NCBI GenBank assembly: GCA_026992705.1
Contig: JALWYT010000007.1
Span: 1,312 to 30,673 of the forward strand
Direction of reading: 5' to 3'
Origin: Thiotrichaceae bacterium
GTDB taxonomy: Bacteria > Pseudomonadota > Gammaproteobacteria > Thiotrichales > Thiotrichaceae
Length of the DNA stretch: 29,362 bases
Made by a program: the position numbers and the translations under genes. A model generated the notes under the pieces. It searched no databases. It was not told the origin of the DNA and saw nothing but the letters and a program-made list of their open reading frames with translations. Of the stretch, positions 7,809 to 16,024 are shown piece by piece (the stretch's first letter is position 1; each line of letters starts with the position of its first letter).

Positions 7809-9212
7809 ATGGCAGGAAAAACATTATACGATAAAGTCTGGGATGCTCATGTGGTTCGTCAGGAAGATGATGGCACATGCTTATTGTATATCGACAGACA
7901 CTTGGTTCATGAAGTAACTTCCCCACAAGCCTTTGAAGGGCTACGCATGGCAGGGCGTGATTTATGGCGGGCGGATTCAATTCTTGCTGTAGCGGATCAC
8001 AATGTCCCCACTACAGGTTTAGAAAATGGCATTACTGACCCCGTTGCAAAAGTTCAGCTTGATACGTTAGATAGCAACTGCGAAAGCTTTGGTATTACTG
8101 AATTTAAAATGGGCGACCAACGGCAGGGGATCGTCCATGTGATTGGACCTGAGCAGGGAGCAACTTTACCGGGAATGACAGTTGTCTGTGGTGATTCGCA
8201 TACCTCAACGCATGGAGCGTTCGCGGCATTGGCTCATGGTATCGGCACGTCTGAGGTTGAGCATGTAATGGCAACGCAGTGCTTAATTCAGAAAAAAATG
8301 AAAAATATGCTCATTCGTGTTGATGGGCATGTCGGCAAAGGGGTGACTGCGAAAGATATTGTATTAGCGATTATCGGCAAAATCGGCACTGCAGGCGGCA
8401 CAGGCTATGCCATTGAATTTGCAGGCGAGGCGATTGAAGATTTATCAATGGAAGGTCGTATGACGGTTTGCAATATGGCAATCGAAGCGGGTGCAAGAGC
8501 GGGGATGATTGCAGTTGATGATAAAACCATCGACTATATAAAAGATCGCCCCTATGCTCCAAAAGCGGAACAATGGGAGCAAGCCGTTGCCGCTTGGAAA
8601 GAGCTAAAATCTGATGCGGATGCGGTTTTTGATAAAGTTGTTACATTAAATGCAGCCGATATTGAGCCACAAGTGACATGGGGAACCTCGCCTGAAATGG
8701 TATTGCCGATTAATGCGAGCGTTCCAAATCCTGATGATGAAGCTGATGCGGTCAAAAGTAATGCAATCAACGCCGCATTGGATTATATGGGCTTGGAAGC
8801 TGGAATGCCGATTGACAGTATTCAGGTCGATAAGGTTTTTATTGGCTCATGCACCAATTCGCGAATTGAAGATATTCGTGCAGCAGCGGAAATCGTAAAA
8901 GGACGAAAAGTCGCGGATAACATCAAATTAGCGATGGTTGTACCGGGGTCGGGGCTTGTGAAACAACAGGCAGAAGCAGAAGGCTTGGACAAAATACTCA
9001 TCGAAGCAGGCTTTGAATGGCGGAATCCGGGCTGCTCTATGTGCTTAGCGATGAATGCCGACCGCCTAGAACCACAAGAGCGTTGTGCCTCGACCTCTAA
9101 CCGCAATTTTGAAGGTCGCCAAGGGCAGGGCGGACGCACACATTTAGTTAGCCCCGCAATGGCAGCCGCCGCAGCGGTGACAGGTCACTTCACTGATGTA
9201 AGGAGCCTTTAA
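7809..9212 (+). CDS. leuC: 3-isopropylmalate dehydratase large subunit
   Basis: LeuC with LeuD isomerises 2-isopropylmalate to 3-isopropylmalate in leucine synthesis, using a [4Fe-4S] cluster. The 467-residue protein has the three cluster cysteines of the family: C348 in FIGSCTNSR, and C409 and C412 in NPGCSMCLAMN. Other aconitase-superfamily signatures are VVCGDSHTSTHGAFAALAHGIGTSE and GRKVADNIKLAMVVPGS. Length equals the usual 466 or so. The ATG is preceded by GGTGATTT. A 26-codon in-frame ORF ends three bases upstream but looks incidental. leuD follows one base after the stop; leuA and leuB are not in the window. Confidence 0.97.
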   Translation: MAGKTLYDKVWDAHVVRQEDDGTCLLYIDRHLVHEVTSPQAFEGLRMAGRDLWRADSILAVADHNVPTTGLENGITDPVAKVQLDTLDSNCESFGITEFKMGDQRQGIVHVIGPEQGATLPGMTVVCGDSHTSTHGAFAALAHGIGTSEVEHVMATQCLIQKKMKNMLIRVDGHVGKGVTAKDIVLAIIGKIGTAGGTGYAIEFAGEAIEDLSMEGRMTVCNMAIEAGARAGMIAVDDKTIDYIKDRPYAPKAEQWEQAVAAWKELKSDADAVFDKVVTLNAADIEPQVTWGTSPEMVLPINASVPNPDDEADAVKSNAINAALDYMGLEAGMPIDSIQVDKVFIGSCTNSRIEDIRAAAEIVKGRKVADNIKLAMVVPGSGLVKQQAEAEGLDKILIEAGFEWRNPGCSMCLAMNADRLEPQERCASTSNRNFEGRQGQGGRTHLVSPAMAAAAAVTGHFTDVRSL

Positions 9213-9213
9213 T

Positions 9214-9846
9214 ATGGAAAAGTTTACAGTACACCAAGGCAAAGTTATTCCGCTTGATCGTCCAAATGTGGATACGGATGCCATTATTCCCAAACAATAT
9301 TTGAAATCCGTTAAACGCTCTGGCTTTGGCGTGAATTTATTTGATGACTGGCGGTATCTTGATGCAGGTGAACCTGATATGGATCACAGCACCCGCCGAA
9401 TCAATCCAGATTTTGTACTCAATAATCCCGACTATGCAGGCGGCTCTATCTTAATTGCACGCGAAAACTTTGGCTGTGGCTCATCGCGTGAACATGCCGT
9501 CTGGGCATTAACTGACTATGGTATCCGAGCCGTTATTGCCCCAAGCTTTGCGGATATATTCTTCAATAATAGCTTTAAAAATGGCTTGTTACCGATTGCT
9601 CTAAATGCCGATGTTGTCGATGCGATATTTAAAGAAATCACCGCAGGCTATGAATTAAACATCGACCTAGAAAATCAGCAAGTTACCACACCTAACGGCA
9701 CGGTGTATCCTTTCGAGATTGACGAATTCCGCAAATACTGCATGTTAAATGGCTTAGACGATATTGGCTTAACCCTACAACACGCCGATGCCATCAAAGC
9801 CTACGAAGAACGCCGCAAGCAAGAAGCCCCTTGGTTGTTTGCATAA
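9214..9846 (+). CDS. leuD: 3-isopropylmalate dehydratase small subunit
   Basis: LeuD is the swivel-domain partner of LeuC. The 210-residue protein has DRPNVDTDAIIPKQYLK near the N-terminus and the family signature ENFGCGSSREHAVWAL, followed by FADIFFNNSFKNGLLPI. Both length and motifs are standard. It starts one base after leuC, with AAGGAG of the leuC 3' end (around 9200-9205) serving as ribosome binding site. An inverted repeat follows the stop and probably terminates the leuCD transcript. Confidence 0.97.
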   Translation: MEKFTVHQGKVIPLDRPNVDTDAIIPKQYLKSVKRSGFGVNLFDDWRYLDAGEPDMDHSTRRINPDFVLNNPDYAGGSILIARENFGCGSSREHAVWALTDYGIRAVIAPSFADIFFNNSFKNGLLPIALNADVVDAIFKEITAGYELNIDLENQQVTTPNGTVYPFEIDEFRKYCMLNGLDDIGLTLQHADAIKAYEERRKQEAPWLFA

Positions 9847-9858
9847 AGAAAGATTGTA

Positions 9859-9889
9859 GCTACTCAGTATGTAAATTATACTGAGTGGC
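9859..9889. terminator. Inverted repeat between leuD and phoR, probable bidirectional terminator
   Basis: GCTACTCAGTAT (9859-9870) pairs with ATACTGAGTGGC (9878-9889) with one wobble position around a 7-base loop, 13 bp after the leuD stop and 36 bp before the end of the convergent phoR. An A/T-rich run follows on the plus side rather than a clean T-tract, so intrinsic termination is likely but not certain. Confidence 0.6.
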
Positions 9890-9924
9890 AATAATATAAA
9901 AAATACCTAATAAATTTGGTTTAC

Positions 9925-11229
9925 TCAAATTTTTTGTATTACGATCCGTTCTTTAGGGAAGATACAAGTAAAACAACTTCCCTTGCCAAATTTACTTTTG
10001 ATATCTAATTTTGCATCATGCTTTAACATAACATGTTTAACAATGGCAAGCCCTAGCCCTGTTCCACCTGTACTACGAGAGCGTCCTTTATCAACACGGT
10101 AAAAACGTTCGGTAAGGCGATTGATATGTTTTTCTTCTATACCAATACCATTATCTTGTACACTAAATTGAGCAGTATTTTGTTGCTTCTTCCAAGTGAT
10201 TTTTATCTCTCCACCTGAGGGTGTGTAGCGTAAGGCATTAGTAACGAGATTACTAAAAGCACTATGTATTTCTTTAGCATTACCTTGAATATTCAAGTGA
10301 TTATCTATGTCGCAATGGATACTGTAATGTTGCTCACCTTTAAATATTTGAGCCTCGCGGTGAATATCTTTAATCATAGCAGCGATACAGATAATATCGT
10401 TGATGGCTTCTTGCTGGTTTTCTAAGTTAGATAGCATCAATAAATCATCAAGCAGTGTGGTCATGCGATCTGTCTGCAGTGACATTTGTTGATAAATTGG
10501 ATTTAGCATAGGATCATTATCTCTATCAGAAAGTAACTCTAAATAGCCTGAAATGACAGTAAGTGGTGTGCGTAACTCATGTGAGACATTAGCAACAAAT
10601 AAGCTACGCACACCTTCTAATTGACGCATTCGTGTTGTATCACGGGCAGATAATAGTTGTTTCTTTTTGCCATAGGGAGCAATACGAAAGTTAAGTGATA
10701 TATCTGCATCAAAAGGGGATTCTATATCGATAGAGTGAGAAAAATCTTTGTGGTTATAATATTGAGCAAATTTCTTATTATTGATACAACGGGTGATATG
10801 TTGACCAATAGAGTCTACTTGATTCATTTGTAATATATGTTTTGCTGACTCATTAAACCATTCGATACCACCAAATTCATCTAAAATTACAATGGCATCG
10901 GGCATAGCAGCTAAAACTTCATGAAAGCGTTTGACTAAGGCACTTAAACGTTTTTTATGCTTTTTATTTTTCTTTTCAGTTTTTATGGCTTGTTGAACAA
11001 ATAAACCCCAAACGCCATGTGTACTTGGAATGGGCGTAGCTGATTTATAGGATAACCAAGTGAGTACTTTCCAAGCTTGTTTAAAATGCAATAGTAAATA
11101 AATAACAAGAGATAGGCTAAAACTTAAACCGACACTTTCTGTTAAATAACCAATAACTAGACTAATAAAAACAATTAAAAAGAACCAAGTGAGTTCTTCT
11201 TTAACTGCTTGCTTACTATAAGTTTGCAT
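9925..11229 (-). CDS. phoR: Phosphate-regulon sensor histidine kinase
   Basis: This 434-residue membrane kinase has two N-terminal hydrophobic segments (about residues 14-30 and 34-49) and a short linker. A PAS domain follows (about residues 103-195, MPDAIVILDEFGGIEWFNES), then the HisKA H-box ANVSHELRTPLT with the phospho-accepting His at about 217. The HATPase domain has N-box NLVTNALRYT, DNGIGI and GGTGLGLAIVKH. This layout is that of PhoR, which senses phosphate status with PhoU and Pst and phosphorylates PhoB. The gene overlaps phoB by 14 bp, indicating one transcript. Location beside a Pit transporter and a PhoU-like gene strengthens the PhoR call over another PAS kinase. Confidence 0.9.
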   Translation of the reverse strand: MQTYSKQAVKEELTWFFLIVFISLVIGYLTESVGLSFSLSLVIYLLLHFKQAWKVLTWLSYKSATPIPSTHGVWGLFVQQAIKTEKKNKKHKKRLSALVKRFHEVLAAMPDAIVILDEFGGIEWFNESAKHILQMNQVDSIGQHITRCINNKKFAQYYNHKDFSHSIDIESPFDADISLNFRIAPYGKKKQLLSARDTTRMRQLEGVRSLFVANVSHELRTPLTVISGYLELLSDRDNDPMLNPIYQQMSLQTDRMTTLLDDLLMLSNLENQQEAINDIICIAAMIKDIHREAQIFKGEQHYSIHCDIDNHLNIQGNAKEIHSAFSNLVTNALRYTPSGGEIKITWKKQQNTAQFSVQDNGIGIEEKHINRLTERFYRVDKGRSRSTGGTGLGLAIVKHVMLKHDAKLDIKSKFGKGSCFTCIFPKERIVIQKI

Positions 11230-11914
11230 TACTTTTCTCTGCTAGACGATAACCTGTTCCACGTATTGTTTGTATAAATTTATCATATCGGTAAGGAGCT
11301 AACACCTTGCGTAAACGTCCGATATGTACATCGACGGTACGTTCTTCCACATAAGTATTTCTCCCCCAAAGTCGATCCATTAATTGTGAACGAGTAAATA
11401 CACGATTAGGGTTTTCCATAAAATATTTTAATAAACGATATTCTTTAGGTCCAAGGTCAATATTATGGTTTTGTAGGCTAACCTGATGACTAGCCGTGTC
11501 GAGTATTAAATCAGCAATTCGTAATTCAGTGTTGTTCGTTTCTTTTTTGGTACGACGTAATACGGCTTTAATACGTGCAACTAACTCTAACGGTGAAAAA
11601 GGTTTGACAACATAATCATCAGCTCCTGCATCTAAACCTGTAATTTTATCCTGTTCTTCTACACGAGCAGTGAGCATGATAATAGGAATATCAGCGTAAA
11701 TTTCTTCTGCTTTAAGTTGTTTGGTTAATTTGATGCCATTAGTATCTGGTAACATCCAGTCCATTAAAATTAAGTCTGGGGTATGTTGGTCAAGTATTTG
11801 CCATAAGCTTTTACCATCTTTTGCTTCGATTAACTCAAAATCGGTTTTTAATGTAGCAAAACGAAACATATCTCGAATGGGCTTTTCATCCTCAACAATT
11901 AAAATCACTGGCAT
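11216..11914 (-). CDS. phoB: Phosphate-regulon response regulator (OmpR family)
   Basis: The protein has an N-terminal receiver domain and a C-terminal winged-helix DNA-binding domain of OmpR type. The receiver carries the acidic pair in VEDE, the phospho-accepting Asp in LILMDWMLPD (residue 52 from this start), Thr in IIMLTARV and Lys in VVKPFSP. The DNA-binding part has LGPKEYRLLKYF, RSQLMDRLWG and RTVDVHIGRLRKVL, very close to PhoB. I place the start at the ATG at 11914 (MPVILIVEDEKPI), matching PhoB N-termini and preceded by GAGGT about 9 bases upstream. An in-frame ATG at 11938 adds eight residues, but it overlaps the Pho box and has no ribosome binding site. Overlap with phoR and divergence from DUF47-pit indicate phosphate control. 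Confidence 0.93.
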   Translation of the reverse strand: MPVILIVEDEKPIRDMFRFATLKTDFELIEAKDGKSLWQILDQHTPDLILMDWMLPDTNGIKLTKQLKAEEIYADIPIIMLTARVEEQDKITGLDAGADDYVVKPFSPLELVARIKAVLRRTKKETNNTELRIADLILDTASHQVSLQNHNIDLGPKEYRLLKYFMENPNRVFTRSQLMDRLWGRNTYVEERTVDVHIGRLRKVLAPYRYDKFIQTIRGTGYRLAEKSNANL

Positions 11915-11931
11915 TTTGCACAACCTCGAAT

Positions 11932-11949
11932 TTGTCATAAAAGTGTAAT
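11932..11949 (+). promoter_or_regulatory. Pho box (PhoB operator) between phoB and the DUF47-pit genes
   Basis: TTGTCAT-AAAA-GTGTAAT shows two 7-bp half-sites separated by a 4-bp A-tract. It matches 16 of 18 positions of the enterobacterial consensus CTGTCATAWAWCTGTMAY. A TAAATAATA stretch at 11958-11966 offers a -10 element about 10 bases after the box, the spacing seen at PhoB-activated promoters, directed toward the DUF47-pit genes. The box lies 18 bp before the phoB start chosen here, so it could also mediate autoregulation of phoBR. Confidence 0.7.
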
Positions 11950-11999
11950 ATTTCTGCTAAATAATACCCGCAATTGAATAATTACGAGAGGAAATTTTT

Positions 12000-12680
12000 A
12001 TGCCGACTAAGCCTTATATGTCAGGGTTATTTGGGACATCACCCATTCGACCTTTGCAGCAACATATGACGGTTGTATATGACAGCGTTAAAAACCTTGA
12101 GCCACTATTTGCTGGGCTTATTGATGAAGACACTAAAAAAATAGCAGTAGCAGCTAAAAAAATTGCAGATGGGGAACATAAAGCAGATGTGATGAAAAAA
12201 GAACTTCGTCACCATCTTCCTAAAGGCTTATTTATGCCTGTTGATCGCCGTGATTTACTCGATGTTTTATTAATGCAGGATAGTATTGCAAATCAAGCAA
12301 AGGATATAGCTTCATTAATTATGGGTAGAAAAATGACACTACCTAAGCAAATGCATGAATTATTTATTCCTTATGGGCAGCGTTGTATTGATGCAGTAGA
12401 ACAGGCAAGAAACATTATCCATGAATTAGATAAGCTGGTTGAAACAGGCTTTAGAGGTTTAGAAGTGGATCATGTTGAAGAGATGATTAGTAAATTAGAC
12501 AGTATTGAGTCAGAAACAGATAAATTACAACGTCAGCTCCGTGATGTGTTGTTTACTTTAGAAGATGAACTTCGTGCAACAGATGTTATGTTTACTTACC
12601 GTTTGATTGAGTGGGTTGGTCGTGTTGCCGATGATGCTCAAAAAGTTGGTAGTCGTTTACAGCTTATGTTAGCTCGCTAA
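12000..12680 (+). CDS. DUF47/PhoU-like Pit accessory protein
   Basis: This 226-residue, largely helical protein with repeated acidic and hydrophobic heptad-like stretches belongs to the DUF47 (TIGR00153) family. Seen are HHLPKGLFMPVDRRDLLDVLLMQDSIAN in the middle (region around residues 70-100) and LRATDVMFTYRLIEWVGRVADDAQKVGSRLQLML at the C-terminus, both characteristic. DUF47 proteins resemble PhoU and are typically encoded next to Pit permeases, where they are thought to regulate transport. A good Shine-Dalgarno (AGAGGA) stands about 9 bases before the ATG. pit follows 12-15 bp downstream. A Pho box with a suitably spaced -10 lies about 50 bp upstream, so induction by phosphate limitation is likely. 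Confidence 0.92.
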   Translation: MPTKPYMSGLFGTSPIRPLQQHMTVVYDSVKNLEPLFAGLIDEDTKKIAVAAKKIADGEHKADVMKKELRHHLPKGLFMPVDRRDLLDVLLMQDSIANQAKDIASLIMGRKMTLPKQMHELFIPYGQRCIDAVEQARNIIHELDKLVETGFRGLEVDHVEEMISKLDSIESETDKLQRQLRDVLFTLEDELRATDVMFTYRLIEWVGRVADDAQKVGSRLQLMLAR

Positions 12681-12695
12681 AGAGGAGAAGACGTG

Positions 12696-13961
12696 ATGGA
12701 CTTTTTACAAGATATTAACATGATTTATATCCTCTTAGCTGCCATATTTGGCTTATTTATGGCATGGGGAATTGGGGCTAATGATGTGGCAAATGCAATG
12801 GCAACATCAGTTGGTTCGAAAGCAATTACACTAAAACAAGCCGTTATTATTGCCGCAATATTTGAATTTTCAGGTGCTTATCTAGCAGGTGGTGAAGTTA
12901 CTGAAACGATTCGTAAAGGGATAATAGATTCAGCACCTTTTCAACATGAACCAAATTTATTAATTTGGGGAATGTTAGCATCCTTATTAGCAGCAGGGAC
13001 ATGGTTATTAGTCGCCTCACATAAAGGTTGGCCAGTATCAACAACACACAGTATCGTAGGTGCTGTTGTTGGGTTTGCGGCTGTTGGTGTAGGAATGGAG
13101 GCTGTTAGTTGGGGAAAAGTTGGAACAATTGTTATGAGTTGGGTTGTTTCCCCTCTTTTAGCGGGAACAATTGCTTTTTTAGTCTTTACCAGTATTCAAA
13201 AACTCATTCTAAATACCAATGATCCTTTAAGGAATGCAATAAAATATGGTCCTATTTATCTCTTTATGGTGGGGTTTGTTATTTCATTAGTGACGATAAA
13301 GAAAGGGCTTAAGCATATTGGTTTAGATTTATCAGACGGACAAGGGCTTATGATTGCGGTTATTATCGGTCTAATGGTTGCTATATTAGGTTTAGTATTA
13401 ATCCGTAAAGTTAGAATTAGAAAATCAGATGATAAACAATTTTCTTTTTCAAATGTTGAAAAAATATTTGGTATTATGATGATTTTTACTGCAGCAGCAA
13501 TGGCATTTGCACATGGTTCTAATGATGTTGCAAATGCAGTTGGTCCTATGGCGGCTGTTATTGGAATTGCTACATCAGGTGGAGATATTGCTAATAAAAC
13601 GGGTATTCCTGCTTGGGTATTATTAGTAGGTGGTCTTGGTATTGTCATTGGTTTGGCAACATTTGGTTATAAAGTTATTGCAACGGTAGGTAAAAAAATC
13701 ACTGAACTTACACCAACACGGGGTTTTTCTGCTGAAATTGCTGCAGCAACAACAGTTGTATTAGCTTCTTATACAGGGATTCCAATATCAACAACACATA
13801 CCTTAGTTGGAGCTGTATTAGGTGTTGGCTTTGCTAGAGGCATAGCATCAATAGACTTACGAGTAGTTGGTAATATCTTTATGTCATGGATTATTACATT
13901 ACCTGCAGGTGCTGTATTATCAATTATTTTCTTCTTTATGTTAAAGGGGATGTTTGCTTAA
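12696..13961 (+). CDS. pit: Inorganic phosphate transporter, Pit family
   Basis: This polytopic inner-membrane protein of about 421 residues has the two inverted Pit/PHO-4 signature repeats, GANDVANAMATSVGSKA near the N-terminus and GSNDVANAVGPMAAVIG in the second half. Each is followed by a PVSTTHSIVGA- or PISTTHTLVGA-type motif. Pit proteins import phosphate, usually as a metal-phosphate complex, driven by the proton gradient. I choose the ATG at 12696, 8 bases after AGAGGAG (12681-12687), over the GTG at 12693, which leaves only 5. Co-transcription with the DUF47 gene is expected. A long inverted repeat after the stop probably ends the transcript. A sulphate-permease role, known for some relatives, is less likely given the phoBR neighbours. 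Confidence 0.93.
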   Translation: MDFLQDINMIYILLAAIFGLFMAWGIGANDVANAMATSVGSKAITLKQAVIIAAIFEFSGAYLAGGEVTETIRKGIIDSAPFQHEPNLLIWGMLASLLAAGTWLLVASHKGWPVSTTHSIVGAVVGFAAVGVGMEAVSWGKVGTIVMSWVVSPLLAGTIAFLVFTSIQKLILNTNDPLRNAIKYGPIYLFMVGFVISLVTIKKGLKHIGLDLSDGQGLMIAVIIGLMVAILGLVLIRKVRIRKSDDKQFSFSNVEKIFGIMMIFTAAAMAFAHGSNDVANAVGPMAAVIGIATSGGDIANKTGIPAWVLLVGGLGIVIGLATFGYKVIATVGKKITELTPTRGFSAEIAAATTVVLASYTGIPISTTHTLVGAVLGVGFARGIASIDLRVVGNIFMSWIITLPAGAVLSIIFFFMLKGMFA

Positions 13962-13972
13962 ATAATCTTAAA

Positions 13973-14040
13973 TGGAGCTGTTAGCATAGTGAGACAGTTT
14001 ATCAATTAATAAATTAATTTCGCTATATTTAATAGCTCCA
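13973..14040. terminator. Long imperfect inverted repeat between convergent pit and LprI-like genes
   Basis: TGGAGCTGTTAGCATAG (13973-13989) pairs with the complement of CTATATTTAATAGCTCCA (14023-14040), about 15 of 17 positions, around a 33-base AT-rich loop. It lies between two converging stop codons, which suits a bidirectional terminator. There is no clean T-tract, and the loop is long, so a repeat origin is also possible. Confidence 0.5.
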
Positions 14041-14052
14041 AAAGATATAGAA

Positions 14053-14922
14053 TTATTTTGTTGATAATAAGGTATATTTTTTAGCTATGCTTAAAGGAGG
14101 TAGTTCACCATCAGGACCTTCATACTCGCCAGTAAAGGTATGAATAATTGTTGGATTGTCCTCCCCTGATTTATTTCTGGCTATACATAAAATATTTCCT
14201 GCATTTTCTTCTTCCCCTGCTTTACAATATTTTTTAAATGTTGTTTCACTTTCAGAATAAAATAAATCACCAAGAGTGTCTCCAACTTTCCCAATTACTG
14301 ATGCTGAGTTAGCCATAGTTTTTGACTTATATAAACCTGTAGCAGTAACGCCTAGCCCCATTTCACAAGAACCATCTTGTATTATAGATATTTCCTCCTC
14401 TGCAAATTTAAATTGTAACATACAGTCTTGTTCTTTATCTTTATAAGTGGCTATATCATCTTTTATTTCTATAATTCCCTCTACTTCTCCCGTATTACCT
14501 TTAGCATTAACAATAAGTAATTTAAAATAGGTCTCACCTTCTGACGTTGTTATTTCTAATTCACCTTCTTCTGATTCATATTTTCCATCTTTTGATGAAA
14601 AAACTAATTTAGACGATGAATTTTTTGATAATTCAGCAATACGTTCTTTCATTACATTATTTATACATTCCACTGTTTTACATTTATTCCTAACCATGTT
14701 TAGCCATGATGTTTGTTCTGCCTTTAAGCCTTCAGGATTGTTTGAGATAGCCAAAGCATCCTTATATTTCGATGCTAAATCTTCATCTAGTTTAGAGGCT
14801 TTTTCATTACTGCAAATGCTTTCTTCTACAAATGTAGAAGCTTTCTTACAATCGAAACTAGCAGCATGGACAGAAGACAGTAGTGTAGTAATAGAAATGG
14901 CAAGCAAGAATTTTTTATTCAT
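14053..14922 (-). CDS. Secreted protein with N-terminal LprI-like (DUF1311) domain
   Basis: The 289-residue protein begins with a clear signal peptide (MNKKFLLAISITTLLSSVHA, residues 1-20, cleavage likely after VHA). Residues 22-100 match the lysozyme-inhibitor LprI/DUF1311 pattern. Four cysteines (C25, C37, C81, C86) are spaced for two disulfides, and the sequence between has the family features E-x2-IC, LD-x2-L-x3-Y and Q-x2-WL. Residues 101-289 are predicted mostly beta-strand and unfamiliar. The role is therefore periplasmic or surface, possibly inhibition of a lysozyme or binding of another periplasmic partner; many DUF1311 proteins are uncharacterised. AAGGA stands 8 bases before the ATG. 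It is divergent from the FeeM-like gene and convergent with pit. Confidence 0.75.
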   Translation of the reverse strand: MNKKFLLAISITTLLSSVHAASFDCKKASTFVEESICSNEKASKLDEDLASKYKDALAISNNPEGLKAEQTSWLNMVRNKCKTVECINNVMKERIAELSKNSSSKLVFSSKDGKYESEEGELEITTSEGETYFKLLIVNAKGNTGEVEGIIEIKDDIATYKDKEQDCMLQFKFAEEEISIIQDGSCEMGLGVTATGLYKSKTMANSASVIGKVGDTLGDLFYSESETTFKKYCKAGEEENAGNILCIARNKSGEDNPTIIHTFTGEYEGPDGELPPLSIAKKYTLLSTK

Positions 14923-15290
14923 AATTAATATCCTTATAATCTCTAAAAAAGCGTGAAACTTAACACTAGTCTAATTTTATGGCATGTCAAATAAAAACGA
15001 GAAATAATTATGATAACAGTGAGTTGAAGTTATATTTTGGCGTGTATTAAATGTTTTTAACAAGAAAAGACTATAACCATTTTTTCATCACTTCTTAGCT
15101 TGCTTCAGAAAGAGATCAAAATTTTATAATAGTATTAATTTTTATTTTTTGATCCTTTGTTTCAGAAAAATTCGTTTTACCAAGATAGTAGCAGCAAGTA
15201 CTACGCTACGGTTTTTGTTTTAGTCTAAATTATTGTGATTAGGACTTAACTCAACTCTATGAATACAAAATTTAAAAACGGAGTAAACAA
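14923..15290. other. 368-bp AT-rich intergenic region between divergent genes
   Basis: No ORF of plausible coding quality is present. The region must carry promoters for the LprI-like gene (leftward) and the FeeM-like gene (rightward). Visible structure is limited to GATCAAAA/TTTTGATC (15114-15121, 15147-15154) around an AT loop, TTCAGAAA repeated at about 15104 and 15161, and a short GTAGC/GCTAC inverted repeat near 15187-15210 followed by a T-rich run. The last could be the end of a small transcript, but the stem is only 5 bp. Confidence 0.35.
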
Positions 15291-15872
15291 ATGTTCGACC
15301 AAACACCAATCATTTCACCATGTCTTCCTAAATCGCTTAAATGTGTACAATCTGATGAGGAACTTGCTAAAGTACTTGAATTCAGGAAAAAAGTATATTC
15401 CCATACCTATCCAGGTGTTGAGATTGCTAAAAATGATCCTTATTACGATCAAGCCTATGTTGTTTATTCTGAAACAGATGAAGGTAAAGTAGAAAGTACA
15501 GGGACGGTAATTTTTGATAGCCAAAAAGGCTTACCAGAAGATAAATATTTTGCTGAAATGGTTAAGGAATATCGGCAATCAGGCAAAAAATTAGTTGAAA
15601 TTGGACGGTTTGTTATTGCAGGTCATAAAATTGATTTGCTGCAATATTATTACAAGGCTATTTATGACGTTGCTATAAAAAATCATATTGATATTGTTTT
15701 AATGGTTATTCGTCAAAAAGATATACGTTTTCATCAACGCATGATGGGTGTTGATTTACTTATACATGATATTGAAGAAGATTTCGGAAGTAGTTATGCT
15801 TTCTCTTGTATTGCTTGGGATATTGTAAAGACTCCGCAACGTTTTCATAATTGGGTTGCATTTGTAGCATAA
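15291..15872 (+). CDS. FeeM-like GNAT acyltransferase (putative N-acyl amino acid or autoinducer-type synthase)
   Basis: This 193-residue protein has the layout of the FeeM/acyl-homoserine-lactone-synthase branch of the GNAT fold. An early FRKKVYSHTYPGVE element (about residues 38-51) recalls the RYxVY motif, a central VEIGRFVI strand recalls the ExxRLVV motif, and RQKDIRFHQRMMGVDLL near residue 140 recalls the H-x3-Y/F-x-R-x-x-GF segment. Characterised members use acyl-ACP to acylate tyrosine or other amines. Substrates here are unknown, and no partner ACP or regulator gene lies nearby. GGAG stands 7 bases before the ATG; another upstream ATG (15259) is in a different frame. The gene is clearly AT-rich compared with pyrG or eno. 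A general acetyltransferase is the alternative. Confidence 0.6.
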   Translation: MFDQTPIISPCLPKSLKCVQSDEELAKVLEFRKKVYSHTYPGVEIAKNDPYYDQAYVVYSETDEGKVESTGTVIFDSQKGLPEDKYFAEMVKEYRQSGKKLVEIGRFVIAGHKIDLLQYYYKAIYDVAIKNHIDIVLMVIRQKDIRFHQRMMGVDLLIHDIEEDFGSSYAFSCIAWDIVKTPQRFHNWVAFVA

Positions 15873-15900
15873 ACGTTATTCAATTCTGTTTAGTATTTAT

Positions 15901-15940
15901 GCCCCTTTGTGCAATAAAAAATAATTGCATAACATGGGGC
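15901..15940. terminator. Hairpin downstream of the FeeM-like gene
   Basis: GCCCC (15901-15905) pairs with GGGGC (15936-15940), and GCAAT (15911-15915) pairs with ATTGC (15924-15928), with a bulge between them. It lies about 28 bp after the stop and is followed by TATAAAAAC, not a T-tract. Termination is a plausible but unproven role. Confidence 0.4.
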
Positions 15941-16024
15941 TATAAAAACTATCTTAATTATTTCTTTATAATTAGCATTTTTTTAAGTCTACATAAGACA
16001 CTGTTGTTATTTTTGTTATTTAAG

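Noticed and set aside
15114..15154. GATCAAAA/TTTTGATC inverted repeat as a terminator or operator
   Set aside because: A long AT loop and only 8 bp of AT-rich stem; expected by chance in such sequence.
15259..15492. 77-codon ORF overlapping the FeeM-like gene start
   Set aside because: Different frame, Lys/Asn/Ile-rich, no family resemblance; the FeeM-like frame has a proper ribosome binding site and protein motifs.
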